Counted from the stretch's first letter, positions 52,592-61,405 are shown. The stretch is DNA of 64,000 nt from Arthrobacter sp. S41 (GCF_004320535.1 NZ_SIHY01000001.1:1736001-1800000), one strand, 5' to 3'. A program made the numbers and translations. The notes: generated from the letters alone by a model not told the origin.

Positions 52592-52606
52592 AGACAACGA
52601 TTCAAG

Positions 52607-55600
52607 CTACTGCATCAAAGCTAAGAAGTCATCAGCGCTCAAGGCAGACTGCTGACCAGCCTCCGATTCGTCACCCAAAACGTCATTAAACAGCTGCGTC
52701 TTTTTGGCTTGTAAGGCCAGCACCTTGGACTCGATGGTGTCCTTGGCGACCAGACGATACACGTAAACCGGTCGTTCCTGACCAATGCGGTGTGCACGGT
52801 CAATGGCCTGAGCTTCCGCAGCCGGATTCCACCAAGGATCCAACAAGATGCAGTAATCAGCAGCGGTGAGGTTGATACCAAAACCGCCGGACTTCAACGA
52901 GATGAAGAAGACCGGGAAGTCCCCATTGCTGAACCCATCGATCATTTCTTTTCGCTTGATTCCACTAGTGGAACCATCTAGGTAACCGTGCTCAATATCT
53001 AGCGATACGGCAACGTCCCGCGCCTTGGTCAAGAAGCTGGTGAACTGGCTGAAGACCAAGATCTTGTGTCCTTCAGCCACTGCGTCGGCCATCAGTTCTC
53101 GTAGTAGCTCAAGCTTGGCGCTCGGGCCGTCACCTTCACCGACCAAGGACGGATCTAAGGCCAGTTGGCGTAGCAACGTGAGCGACTGCAAAATCTTGAA
53201 ACGGTTGGAATCTACGTCATCAACCAATCCGAGCACTTCTTGTCGTACCCGCTGGAAGCGACGGTCATAGGCCTTACGGTGACTTGGTTCCAGCTCAACT
53301 TCCAGAATCTGTTCGGTTTTTGCTGGAAGTTCCGGAACCACCTGTTCCTTGGTGCGTCGAAGTACAAATGGACGCAACCGGCTCTTGAGACGATCGAGTC
53401 TTTCTTTATCACCGTCGGAAATCTGCTTCTGATAAATATCCTTGAAGGCCTTCTGTCCGCCCAACAGTCCAGGGGCAGCCAAGGAAACCAGAGCCCACAG
53501 CTCAAGGAGATTATTTTCCATCGGCGTACCAGTGACAACGAACTTACAAGGCACCGGCAACTGGCGCGCTTGCTTATAGCCCTTTGAGGTGTGGTTCTTC
53601 AGCTGTTGCGCTTCATCCATGATCATCACGGAGAATCCGGCAGCTTCAAACTCTTCATAGGACAGTCGGAAGATCGTGTAGCTAGTGACAATCAGCTGCG
53701 CGTCACCCAACTGATCCTTGATGCTCTGCCCGGCCTTTTTTGACGTGGAGCTAATCCCCCGCGTACGAAGGTTCGGCGCGAAACGCTGCGCTTCATTGAT
53801 CCAGTTACCTACCACCGAGGTCGGGGCAAGAACCAAGAACTTTTGATCAGGGTTTTCCGTGCGCGCTTGCTCCAGACAGGCCAGCAACTGGACCGTTTTA
53901 CCCAAGCCCATGTCATCTGCGAGCACTCCACCCAGTGAGTGGGTACGCAAGAAATTCAGCCAGGCCAGTCCCTGCTCCTGGTACGGGCGCAAATTCGCTT
54001 TGAAACTTTCTGGCAGAGCTACGGGCGCAAGTTCCTCGCCACTGGTCAGCTCGTTCATGGTTTCTAGCCAGGCGTTGTGCTGAGCTTCAATGATGCCCAA
54101 GTCCAGCAGTTGTTGCCACCAGTCGATGCTCAGCTTGTGGATGCGAATCGTATCGCCTTCAACTGTGCCCAGTTCCCCAGCTTCATTGACCAACTGACGT
54201 AGCTGAGCAAAGTCAGCACCGGCGATAGGAATGACGGTCAGATCATCTAAGACAAGGTAGTCCTCATGCCGAGTCAGCGCTGCGAGTAGTTGAGGGAAAG
54301 GTACCTTGACCTCATCAATGGTGACTTCAATCGAAAGGTCGAACCAGTCTCCGGTGCTTTCTCCAGCTTCAACGGCAACGGTGGCTGGCGCGTCATTAAT
54401 TTGGTACTTTGGCAGACGGTTTTGCGCTTCGATTAATACGTCCGGGTGCTCTTCGAGCAGCGGAAGGGTATAAACCAAGAAGTCGATGGACTGAGACATG
54501 CTCAGGTCTTGATCTTCAAAAATGCCCGAAGAGTTCGCTGGTCCCAAGGCAGCGTCGTCGCCAAGCTTGTCCTTGATCGAGGCTAGGATTTCCTTCTCGA
54601 TGCCACGTTGCCGTGGCGCCTTGGACGGGTACTTCCACGAATAGCGCAGGGCGACAACTTCTGGGCTGCTAGATACAGCCAGCCGCAGGACGGGACGAGC
54701 AGGGGCAGGAATTTTATAGCTAACGTCAACGCTTTTCAGCGGGGCCAAGTGGCGCATGCGTTCCAGATGTTTTTCCTCAAAACGCGGAACATCTACTGCT
54801 GGAACGAACTGAACTCCAGAAGCAATAAAAGAGGCAAGTTCCGCTGAAACAGGCTCAGCAAATTCTGCCAGTCCCCAGTCTTTGGCCTTGGTCAACGGCT
54901 TAGCCGAGTACACCAAAAATGTCGGTGGATTTCCGACAGGGAGTACATGTGAATCTTGTGGATCAGGCGCGGAAATGAACCCTTCCATGGTCAAGCCATC
55001 TTCACCCCGGCGCAGATCTACAAAAGCATTCGCCGGCTCAGGGCTGAAGGTCACAGCGGGCTTGGCGTTGCTACTTCCGTTGATGATCTGCACTCCGGCT
55101 GCTTGCAGCGCAACGAAAGCTTCGAGCAAATCTTTGCCCGGCAGATCCATTAGCGAGATCCAGTCTTTGACGTCCCAGACATAACCGTATTTTTGCTTTT
55201 CAGCCTGCTCTCGCAGCTGGTCCAGTTCACTTATGGCGCGGCGCTGTTCTTTGGAGAACCGCTTGTCAAAGGCCACAGACTTCCAGCTCACTCCGGTCTG
55301 AATCCATGGGCTCTTGGTACCTTGTCGCGCCGGGCGAGCCTGAAGGGTCAGGACATCATCGCTACCGTAGCGTGGTTCGCTAACGATTTTTAGAATGAGG
55401 CCCAGCGGCTCTTGGGCGACGTCCTGTTCATCATCAATGACGGGCAATAGGCGGTTAAGACTACGTTCCCACTGCGGCACCGCTTGACGTTGCCAGTCAT
55501 GCGGCCGCACCGCACCGTCGGTGACGTACAGAGGCTCATCATCTTCGTTAATGGTTTCAATCAATAACGCGGCGACTTCTTCGCAGCGAGTACTGGTGGG

Positions 55601-55822
55601 GTGTTTGCTGCAACCACCTTCAAATGAAATCCCTTGCGCTTCAAATCGGAAGGTTGCGTTCACCTGCGCGCCGAGCACCTGTCCGCGCACTTGAGTAAGA
55701 CCGGCTTCAACGTGGCGTTCAACGTGCGAGACCTTTCCCGACTGATAGTAGAACGCACCAATCTCCAACGTGTCCTGGTCCAGTACCAAGTCCAAGTTTT
55801 TGATAGTCAGCTGGTATTCCAT
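52607..55822 (-). CDS. SNF2/RapA-like DEAD-box helicase with degenerate SWIM domain
   Basis: A 1071-residue SNF2-type ATPase. The N-terminal SWIM-like region has CSKHPTSTRCEEVAALLI, where two of the four zinc ligands (CxCx..CxH) are replaced. A middle SNF2-associated region is followed by the ATPase: motif I LADDMGLGKT, motif II MIMDEAQQLKN, motif III VVTGTPMENN, then the C-terminal half with SLKSGGFGINLTAADYCILL and AIDRAHRIGQ. It remodels DNA-protein complexes or RNA polymerase. ATG 55822 is preferred over TTG 55846 because domain homology begins there. Neither has a clear ribosome site. Confidence 0.85.
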   Translation of the reverse strand: MEYQLTIKNLDLVLDQDTLEIGAFYYQSGKVSHVERHVEAGLTQVRGQVLGAQVNATFRFEAQGISFEGGCSKHPTSTRCEEVAALLIETINEDDEPLYVTDGAVRPHDWQRQAVPQWERSLNRLLPVIDDEQDVAQEPLGLILKIVSEPRYGSDDVLTLQARPARQGTKSPWIQTGVSWKSVAFDKRFSKEQRRAISELDQLREQAEKQKYGYVWDVKDWISLMDLPGKDLLEAFVALQAAGVQIINGSSNAKPAVTFSPEPANAFVDLRRGEDGLTMEGFISAPDPQDSHVLPVGNPPTFLVYSAKPLTKAKDWGLAEFAEPVSAELASFIASGVQFVPAVDVPRFEEKHLERMRHLAPLKSVDVSYKIPAPARPVLRLAVSSSPEVVALRYSWKYPSKAPRQRGIEKEILASIKDKLGDDAALGPANSSGIFEDQDLSMSQSIDFLVYTLPLLEEHPDVLIEAQNRLPKYQINDAPATVAVEAGESTGDWFDLSIEVTIDEVKVPFPQLLAALTRHEDYLVLDDLTVIPIAGADFAQLRQLVNEAGELGTVEGDTIRIHKLSIDWWQQLLDLGIIEAQHNAWLETMNELTSGEELAPVALPESFKANLRPYQEQGLAWLNFLRTHSLGGVLADDMGLGKTVQLLACLEQARTENPDQKFLVLAPTSVVGNWINEAQRFAPNLRTRGISSTSKKAGQSIKDQLGDAQLIVTSYTIFRLSYEEFEAAGFSVMIMDEAQQLKNHTSKGYKQARQLPVPCKFVVTGTPMENNLLELWALVSLAAPGLLGGQKAFKDIYQKQISDGDKERLDRLKSRLRPFVLRRTKEQVVPELPAKTEQILEVELEPSHRKAYDRRFQRVRQEVLGLVDDVDSNRFKILQSLTLLRQLALDPSLVGEGDGPSAKLELLRELMADAVAEGHKILVFSQFTSFLTKARDVAVSLDIEHGYLDGSTSGIKRKEMIDGFSNGDFPVFFISLKSGGFGINLTAADYCILLDPWWNPAAEAQAIDRAHRIGQERPVYVYRLVAKDTIESKVLALQAKKTQLFNDVLGDESEAGQQSALSADDFLALMQ

Positions 55823-55951
55823 ATCCGCCAATCGTTGTGTACGCAATAGAGCCGGTTGCTACCCTCCATCCTATCGACGGTTACCGACAGCTTCGTAATG
55901 ACGAAAAGTTAAGCGAATGCTTTACTCGCAGCGGTACTCAAGGATAAAAAT

Positions 55952-56045
55952 GAATCACTGAATCACGAGTTCCACTCACTGCGGCCCTGGCTGAGTGGAC
56001 GGCAACCCTCTAGCCATTGTGCGGGGTGCCCCAGGTGAAGATTCG
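55952..56045 (+). promoter_or_regulatory. Probable S-adenosylmethionine riboswitch (SAM-I/IV type)
   Basis: A stem TCCACTCA/TGAGTGGA (55971-55978 with 55992-55999) is followed by GGCAACCCTC, then GCGGGGTGCCCCAGGTGAAG, the diagnostic core of the actinobacterial SAM-IV and SAM-I/IV-variant riboswitches. GAATC (55960-55964) can pair with GATTC (56040-56044) as the closing helix. A second hairpin (56046-56070) follows before the OsmC-like start at 56114. I infer translation or transcription control of that gene by SAM. Confidence 0.75.
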
Positions 56046-56113
56046 ACGCATCTTGAGAGTCAAGAAGCGTAAACGATGGCGCACCCTTGCGTCAGAAAAG
56101 GGGAACACCTCTT

Positions 56114-56668
56114 ATGCCTACCGCAACCAAGAAACTTTCCGTAGCCGAAGACCGTTCTGCGCGTTTGCAAGAAGCTGACGCTGGGTGGGGTGAACGCATT
56201 TCGGCAGCCCCACAGAGCGCACAACTCACGTTTAGTGTTCGTGGCGAAGGCTTCGGCTCTGTTGCCAGTAACATCAGGGCCGGCAAGCACAGCTTTACCG
56301 TTGATGAACCAGCTGCACTGGGAGGCAGCGACATCGCGGCCAGCCCGGTGGAATATGCTTTGGCAGCGTTGGTTTCCTGCCAAGTAGTTGTTTACCGTCT
56401 GTACGCGGAAAACTTGGGCATCCAAGTGGATGATGTGCAGATCACCGCTGATGGCCAACTTGATGTTCGTGGCCTATTTGGCATTGATGAAACAATTCGT
56501 CCGGGCTTCTCCTCCGTGGACTTGCAGGTGCACATCGCTGGTCCTGAAGCCGCCGAGCGTTATGAAGAACTACGCCAGGCAGTGGACGCCCATTGCCCAG
56601 TGTTGGACTTGTTCACCAACCCGGTGCCGGTGACTACCTCTGTGCGCGTTGTCGAAACCAATAATTAG
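56114..56668 (+). CDS. OsmC-family protein
   Basis: A 184-residue OsmC/Ohr-fold protein. The two family cysteines are present in LAALVSCQVVVYRLYAENLGI and DAHCPVLDLF. OsmC proteins reduce organic peroxides or handle thiols. A SAM riboswitch upstream suggests a role in sulphur metabolism in this species. AGGGGA precedes ATG 56114. The frame is open to 56087 but lacks a ribosome site there. It is a single gene, convergent with idnD. Confidence 0.88.
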   Translation: MPTATKKLSVAEDRSARLQEADAGWGERISAAPQSAQLTFSVRGEGFGSVASNIRAGKHSFTVDEPAALGGSDIAASPVEYALAALVSCQVVVYRLYAENLGIQVDDVQITADGQLDVRGLFGIDETIRPGFSSVDLQVHIAGPEAAERYEELRQAVDAHCPVLDLFTNPVPVTTSVRVVETNN

Positions 56669-56682
56669 TCTCAGCTGAACCA

Positions 56683-56730
56683 AAAGCGCACTGCGGTGGC
56701 CCGAATTTCAGGGCCACCGCAGTGCGCTTT
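56683..56730. terminator. 20-bp perfect stem terminator between osmC-like gene and idnD
   Basis: Arms 56683-56702 and 56711-56730 pair perfectly around an 8-nt loop, ending in TTT on the plus strand and in TTT on the minus strand. It separates the convergent OsmC and idnD transcripts. Confidence 0.87.
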
Positions 56731-56741
56731 ACAGTGATGGA

Positions 56742-57797
56742 TTATTCGCTACGGAAATCCAGTAGGACCTTGCCCGAGGTGGAAGCATCCTTGGCCGTTT
56801 CAAAAGCTTCAAGACTTTGGCCCACTGGGAACTCGTGGGTGACAGCATCCGAGATCTGTAACGACCCGTCGGCCAAGGCAGCAAGCACGTGGTCAATTTC
56901 GTCGTTAAACCGGAACGAACCAACGAGTTCAAGTTCACGGGTGATGGCAAGCGAGATCAGTGCTGGCTGCTCACCGGTTGGTAGCAGGCCAACCATGACC
57001 ACTCGTCCGCCACGTGTAGCGCCGCGCACTGCCGAGGCCAGGCCACGGTAGTTACCGCTAGCCTCAATCACTACGTCGGCATTCACCTTGGCAATGGACT
57101 CTTGATCATCGGCTCGCAGGGTAGACGTTGCACCGAGCTTTGTTGCGATCTGAAGTGGCTTGTCATGCATGTCCACCGCAATGATTTCTGCGGCTCCGGC
57201 GCGCTTGAGCACGGCGACTGCCAAAGCTCCAATGGGGCCGGCACCGATGACCAGTGCGCGCTTTCCAGCAACATCTCCCGCACGTGAAACTGCATGCCAG
57301 GCCACTGCTGCTGGTTCCGCCAACGCGGCATCACGTAGTGAAAGGGACTCGGGTAGAGCGCGCAACATCCGAGCAGGTAGGTTGACCTCGCGGGCGAACG
57401 CACCTTCGGTGTGTGGATAGCGGGCTGCAGATCCTAAATAGGTGCAGCCTGGAGACAGGTTGGGACGTTCGGTCGGATAAGGTTCGCCAGTTTCACCGGG
57501 AGTTGCCGGGTGCACGGCAATTTTGGTGCCAGCCGCTGGCCCACGGCCATCGGCGGCCGCCTGCAGCACAGTGCCGACAATCTCGTGGCCTAAAACCATA
57601 GGTGCTTTAAGAATGGATTCACCGGCAGCACCATGGCTCCAGTAGTGCAGATCCGATCCGCAGATACCGCCGTAGGCGATGGAAATGCGAGCTTCATCCG
57701 CAGCCGGTGCGGCTAGCTCGATCTGCTCAACACGTAGGTCCCCTGCAGCGTGGGCGACAACGGCTTCGGTACTAGTAGCTAGGGTGTTAGACGACAA
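56742..57797 (-). CDS. idnD: L-idonate 5-dehydrogenase (zinc-type MDR)
   Basis: A 351-residue medium-chain dehydrogenase. Catalytic zinc ligands are Cys in GGICGSDLHYW, His/Glu in VLGHEIVG. The NAD motif is VIGAGPIGALAVAVL. Its best match is L-idonate 5-dehydrogenase, which oxidises idonate to 5-ketogluconate. The lobe that holds the structural zinc (four Cys) is reduced to HPATPGETGEPYPTERPNLSPG and keeps one Cys, so the structural zinc is probably absent. Its start overlaps the idnO stop by 11 bp. Confidence 0.83.
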   Translation of the reverse strand: MSSNTLATSTEAVVAHAAGDLRVEQIELAAPAADEARISIAYGGICGSDLHYWSHGAAGESILKAPMVLGHEIVGTVLQAAADGRGPAAGTKIAVHPATPGETGEPYPTERPNLSPGCTYLGSAARYPHTEGAFAREVNLPARMLRALPESLSLRDAALAEPAAVAWHAVSRAGDVAGKRALVIGAGPIGALAVAVLKRAGAAEIIAVDMHDKPLQIATKLGATSTLRADDQESIAKVNADVVIEASGNYRGLASAVRGATRGGRVVMVGLLPTGEQPALISLAITRELELVGSFRFNDEIDHVLAALADGSLQISDAVTHEFPVGQSLEAFETAKDASTSGKVLLDFRSE

Positions 57798-58557
57798 CGC
57801 TCATGCCTCCGTCGATAAAGATAGTTTGTCCGTTGACGTAGTTGGAACCGTCAGAGGCCAGCCATACTGCCGGGCCGGCCAAGTCCTCCACGGTTCCCCA
57901 ACGGGCAGCTGGTGTGCGGCCCAAGATCCAGGAGTTGAACTTCTCATCGTCAACGAGGTTCTGGGTCATTTCGGTGTGGATGTAGCCAGGTGCGATGCCA
58001 TTAATTTGCAGTCCGGAACCAGCCCATTCGGCGGTCATGGCGCGGGTGAGGTTTCGCAGGCCACCCTTGGCCGCGGTGTACGCGGAAATGGTGGGGCGGG
58101 CCAAGTCGGTTTGTACCGAGCAGATGTTGATGATCTTGCCTTCACCGCGCTGCACCATGCCACGGGCTACTTCGCGTCCTACCAAGAACGCGCTGGTCAG
58201 GTTGGTATCAATGACACGCTGCCAGTCAGCTAGTTCAAGCTCAAGCATTGGTACGCGGTGCTGGATTCCAGCGTTGTTGACCAAGATGCGGATGGCGCCG
58301 ATGTTCTTTTCTACGGCCTCGATATTTTCACGTACCGCCGCGTCATCAGTGACGTCAAAGCATGCACTGTGAATTTTTTCGGTGCCGTAATGGCTGCTAA
58401 ATTCGGCAACGGTTTGGGCCAAGCGTTGCTCATCGCGTCCATGAAGAATGACGGTGGCGCCGGCATCGGCTAGCGCTCGGGCAAGTTCGCGGCCAATGCC
58501 GCGGGAGGACCCGGTGACCAGGGCCAAACGTCCGGATAGGTCAAAAAGTTGACTCAT
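57787..58557 (-). CDS. idnO: Gluconate 5-dehydrogenase (SDR family)
   Basis: A 256-residue classical SDR. The cofactor motif is ALVTGSSRGIGREL, with NNAGIQHR, the catalytic Ser in CSVQTDLAR, Tyr-Lys in YTAAKGGLRNLTRAM and GIAPGYIHTEM. It fits IdnO/Gno, which reduces 5-ketogluconate to gluconate. It is first in the operon before idnD. A palindrome at 58660 lies 103 bp upstream. The gntP permease encoded at 36268 could supply the substrate. Confidence 0.87.
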   Translation of the reverse strand: MSQLFDLSGRLALVTGSSRGIGRELARALADAGATVILHGRDEQRLAQTVAEFSSHYGTEKIHSACFDVTDDAAVRENIEAVEKNIGAIRILVNNAGIQHRVPMLELELADWQRVIDTNLTSAFLVGREVARGMVQRGEGKIINICSVQTDLARPTISAYTAAKGGLRNLTRAMTAEWAGSGLQINGIAPGYIHTEMTQNLVDDEKFNSWILGRTPAARWGTVEDLAGPAVWLASDGSNYVNGQTIFIDGGMSVVV

Positions 58558-58659
58558 GAATTCCCTCGCAAGAAGTGTCGATAATTCACCGACGGGAACC
58601 CATCACCGGCCTTGGCCTAGTGGTGTATCCAAAAAGTAGCCCCGTCGCTCCCTCAAAAG

Positions 58660-58670
58660 ATATCAGATAT
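58660..58670. promoter_or_regulatory. Small palindrome upstream of idnO
   Basis: ATATC-A-GATAT is a perfect 11-bp palindrome. It overlaps a possible -10 (TGATAT) placed 17 bp after TTGCAA on the minus strand. The regulator is not identified, but a GntR or LacI family protein is possible. Confidence 0.35.
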
Positions 58671-58842
58671 ATGTGACGCACGTTGCAATAAAGTACGATT
58701 TATGAATTGCTGGACGAGTAGTTGATGGCTCAAAGAATCTCCAGCCGCCATGGGTGGCTGGGAATGCTTTTCCGCAAGTTCGGCAGGGTCACTCTGTCGA
58801 GCAGCGCACATTTCCGCCAGTCACACTATGGGTCCACGAAAA

Positions 58843-59169
58843 CTAACTTTTCGCGATGGAACAGTTCTCGAATACCAGAACGTTCTCATCTGCCACCATT
58901 CGACACTCGCCAGTGATCACGAGACGGCTTCCTCGCGCAATACACTCCAGGGCTCGAAACGAAGCTCTCGCTTTGGAGCCATAGGGAAGAACAAAAACTG
59001 CAAGTAGCTCGCCGTCCGGTCGATCAGACCCCTCAATTACCGGCGTCGAGTACATGCTTTGCCCCGCGCGAGGTGAGGTCAATTCGACGGCAAGTTTGCG
59101 CCCAAGGTAATTCTTTTCAGATGCTTCCGGATCTTCAAGGAACTCATTGAGCAACGCCCCTGATGTCAA
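58843..59169 (-). CDS. Hypothetical protein with probable OB-fold (tRNA_anti-like)
   Basis: A 108-residue protein. The C-terminal half ends ARGSRLVITGECRMVADENVLVFENCSIAKS, like the GxxVTVxGxCxG...VxLxNCxI pattern of tRNA_anti-like OB-fold proteins. The start is TTG 59169 overlapping the MarR stop (TTGA), so translation is coupled. No signal peptide is visible, although many relatives are secreted. The role is unknown. The 285 bp between it and idnO (58558-58842) contain no supportable gene. Confidence 0.55.
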   Translation of the reverse strand: MTSGALLNEFLEDPEASEKNYLGRKLAVELTSPRAGQSMYSTPVIEGSDRPDGELLAVFVLPYGSKARASFRALECIARGSRLVITGECRMVADENVLVFENCSIAKS

Positions 59170-59645
59170 TCATTAGCCACTTCGTTTCCGATGCGTTCTG
59201 CAGGCAATAACTCCGCCAGCCGCTCAAGGACCACCCGTAGATGCTCACTCTCCTTGGCACCGAGCAATTCAACAACCTGCTCTTCGAGGCCATCCACGAT
59301 AGCCTCGCCTGCGTTCAGCGCGATGCGGCCGGCATCAGTCAAATGCAATTCCTGCACTTGCGCGTGCCGCGGATGAACCTTCCGCTCAATGAGGCCGAGT
59401 GTTTCCAACCGGTTGGCCAGAGAAGCGATTGCCTGAGGAGTGACGTTTAGTCGACGTGCAAGCGTGGCTCCAGCAAGCCCCGGTTCGGCGCTCACCGATG
59501 CGAGCAACGTGTGGTGCGAGGAGCGTAAACCCACCGCTCGAAGCTGACGGTCTTTAAGGTTCTGCACTGCCAGCTCCGCCCGGCGCAACGCCCAAATTAC
59601 TCGGGCTCGGGGATCCGGGGTCTCCGCCATAGAATTTTCACTCAT
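59166..59645 (-). CDS. MarR-family regulator
   Basis: A MarR regulator of about 159 residues with LARRLNVTPQAIASLANRLETLGLIERKVHPRHAQVQELHLT as winged helix. ATG 59645 follows TACATT by 6 nt on the minus strand, so the transcript is likely leaderless. GTG 59660 is the longest start. It is divergent from the SDR gene across about 65 bp and coupled to the OB-fold gene, and likely controls both. Confidence 0.85.
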   Translation of the reverse strand: MSENSMAETPDPRARVIWALRRAELAVQNLKDRQLRAVGLRSSHHTLLASVSAEPGLAGATLARRLNVTPQAIASLANRLETLGLIERKVHPRHAQVQELHLTDAGRIALNAGEAIVDGLEEQVVELLGAKESEHLRVVLERLAELLPAERIGNEVAND

Positions 59646-59709
59646 AACTTTAATGTACACTCATTGTCATCTATCAAACGCTTTATACTCGTCAACACTT
59701 CGAGTCAAT

Positions 59710-60552
59710 ATGCCTCGACCAATCGCATTCATCACAGGAGCTAGTTCTGGGATCGGCGCCGCCATGGCAACGGTTCTTGCCGAGGCGGGCCACGACTTAG
59801 TACTTGTCGCCCGGAGAGCAGACAGGCTAGCAGCGCTAGCCGAGCGACTTTCCGACGCGGGAGCAAGCTCAGAAACCCTGACCGTAGACCTCTCCGAGAA
59901 AGCAGGCCTGAAACGCGCAGTTGAACGTGCCGCTGCCGGTGACATTGATGTCCTCGTATCAAATGCAGGAGTCAGCGCTTATGGGCCGTTCGCAGAAATC
60001 GACCCCGGTGAGCTGGATCGAGCTTGGACACTAAATGCTGATGTCACACCGGTCCTGGCCAGAGCAGCACTCCCCGGCATGCTGGGACGCGGGCGGGGTG
60101 GAATCATCAGTGTTGCCTCCAACCTCGCATTTAGTGCGGGTGCCGACCAACCCCCGGGTACTAACTCGTCGTCGGGAACGCCCGGCACAAGTGCAACGTT
60201 GCCACAGCGCGCGCTGTACGTGGGAGCTAAGGCAGGGACGATGGCTTTTACCCGAGTTCTCGCATCGGAGTTGCACGGCACCGGGGTGCAGGCAACTGTA
60301 GTGTGCCCGGGTTTGGTGTCCACGGAATGGAACGGTGGAAAGTCGCAGGGCCCCCGTGCCATGACGGCCGAAGACGTAGCTCAGGCAGGGTGGGCAGGAT
60401 TCTCGCTCGGTGAAGTCGTTTGTCTTCCCGGACTGGAAGATGAACAACTAGTCGAGCAATTTACCGGAATTGAACGCCGCATCATGGGCGAAAATCTTGG
60501 ATCTGAGCTCGCGACTCGCTACCGGAATCAAGAAGCCAGCGCCTCCGAATAA
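59710..60552 (+). CDS. Short-chain dehydrogenase/reductase
   Basis: A 280-residue SDR. It has the cofactor motif FITGASSGIGAAMATVL with Arg in LVLVARRADRL (NADPH preference), NAG in VSNAGVSAYG, Ser in ISVASNLAF and Tyr-Lys in ALYVGAKAGTMAF. An insertion rich in Gly/Thr/Ser lies before the Tyr. ATG 59710 is chosen because homology starts there. TATACT at about 59684 could be the -10. It is divergent from marR. The substrate is unknown. Confidence 0.85.
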   Translation: MPRPIAFITGASSGIGAAMATVLAEAGHDLVLVARRADRLAALAERLSDAGASSETLTVDLSEKAGLKRAVERAAAGDIDVLVSNAGVSAYGPFAEIDPGELDRAWTLNADVTPVLARAALPGMLGRGRGGIISVASNLAFSAGADQPPGTNSSSGTPGTSATLPQRALYVGAKAGTMAFTRVLASELHGTGVQATVVCPGLVSTEWNGGKSQGPRAMTAEDVAQAGWAGFSLGEVVCLPGLEDEQLVEQFTGIERRIMGENLGSELATRYRNQEASASE

Positions 60553-60684
60553 TCGCCAACCAAACAGGGCGGTCCCTAAAGGCTTGGAGTAGAGCAGGGC
60601 CGCCACCATGAACACATATTTAAGATCGATGTCTTCCTGCTGCGCCTTGGGGTATTGCCCGTAGACGAAGACGTGGGTTCCGGA
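60547..60684 (-). pseudogene. Fragment of an unidentified membrane-type protein gene
   Basis: Directly after a TAG (60685-60687) the minus frame reads 46 codons, including THVFVYGQYPKAQQEDIDLK and YVFMVAALLYSKPLGTALFG. This looks like real protein with a membrane helix, but it has no start codon or ribosome site and its left end runs into the antisense of the SDR gene. I cannot name the parent protein. It is best read as the remnant of a gene broken when the neighbouring segment arrived. Confidence 0.35.
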
Positions 60685-60697
60685 CTAATTTGGGGAT

Positions 60698-61405
60698 CTA
60701 GTGCGTCTGCGAGTAGAACCAAGTGATGTGTTCCTCGAGCAGCTGCGCTGCACGTTCACGATGGCCAGTAGCAAAGGCATGGTGAATGGCCTTGTGTTGG
60801 CGGCGTAAAACCTTAACCACAGGTTGCCACGATTCGTCGTCAGGAATCGATGCCGCAACATAGTCACTAATCGAGTTGCGCAGCGATTCCATCATGGACT
60901 CCACCACCGCATTGCCGGCCATGGAAGCCAGCAGTACGTGGAACTCGGCATCAATACGATGGAAGGATTCGCGGGACAGTTGCGCGTCATCCATACGCAT
61001 AATCAACACAGCAGTGCGCTCAATGACCTGCTGTGCCTGGATTGGATCGCGCGGAGTCATTTGCGCAGCCCAGGTCTCGAGCAGAATGCGCGATTCAACG
61101 ATCTCGCGAACGTTAATGCCCTTGGCAGCCAAATGCAGACGCAGGGCTTGAGAGATTCCGGCGGCCGGGTTGGAAACAATCACGGCACCGGAGTTGGGTC
61201 CAGAGCCCGTAGAGGTTTTGATAATTCCCATTACGTCGAGGATACGGATGGCATCACGTACCGACGCACGGGAGATCCCATGTTGCTCCGCGAGCGCACG
61301 TTCACCTGGAAGCTGGTCCCCTAGAGACAACTTCTCGGTACGCAGATCCTCTTCAATGGCTTGAAGCACGATTTGGTACGCACGCGGAGCTGGGTTTATT
61401 GGCAT
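60698..61405 (-). CDS. lldR: GntR-family regulator, FadR subfamily, probable lactate regulator LldR
   Basis: A 235-residue regulator with wHTH (IEEDLRTEKLSLGDQLPGERALAEQHGISRASVRDAIRILDVMGII) and an FCD domain (about residues 85-230, metal-site positions RIDAEFHVLLASMAGN and RRQHKAIHHAF). It lies 26 bp downstream of the lactate permease gene. TGGTCNGACCA sites upstream of lctP and lutA match the FadR/LldR operator. TAAAAT lies 7 nt before ATG 61405, so a private leaderless promoter is possible beside the operon read-through. Confidence 0.85.
   Translation of the reverse strand: MPINPAPRAYQIVLQAIEEDLRTEKLSLGDQLPGERALAEQHGISRASVRDAIRILDVMGIIKTSTGSGPNSGAVIVSNPAAGISQALRLHLAAKGINVREIVESRILLETWAAQMTPRDPIQAQQVIERTAVLIMRMDDAQLSRESFHRIDAEFHVLLASMAGNAVVESMMESLRNSISDYVAASIPDDESWQPVVKVLRRQHKAIHHAFATGHRERAAQLLEEHITWFYSQTH

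Noticed and set aside
58722-59007. Plus-strand frames of 64 and 85 codons near 58.7-59.0 kb
   Set aside because: No ribosome site, no recognisable content, and overlap with the minus-strand OB-fold-like gene.
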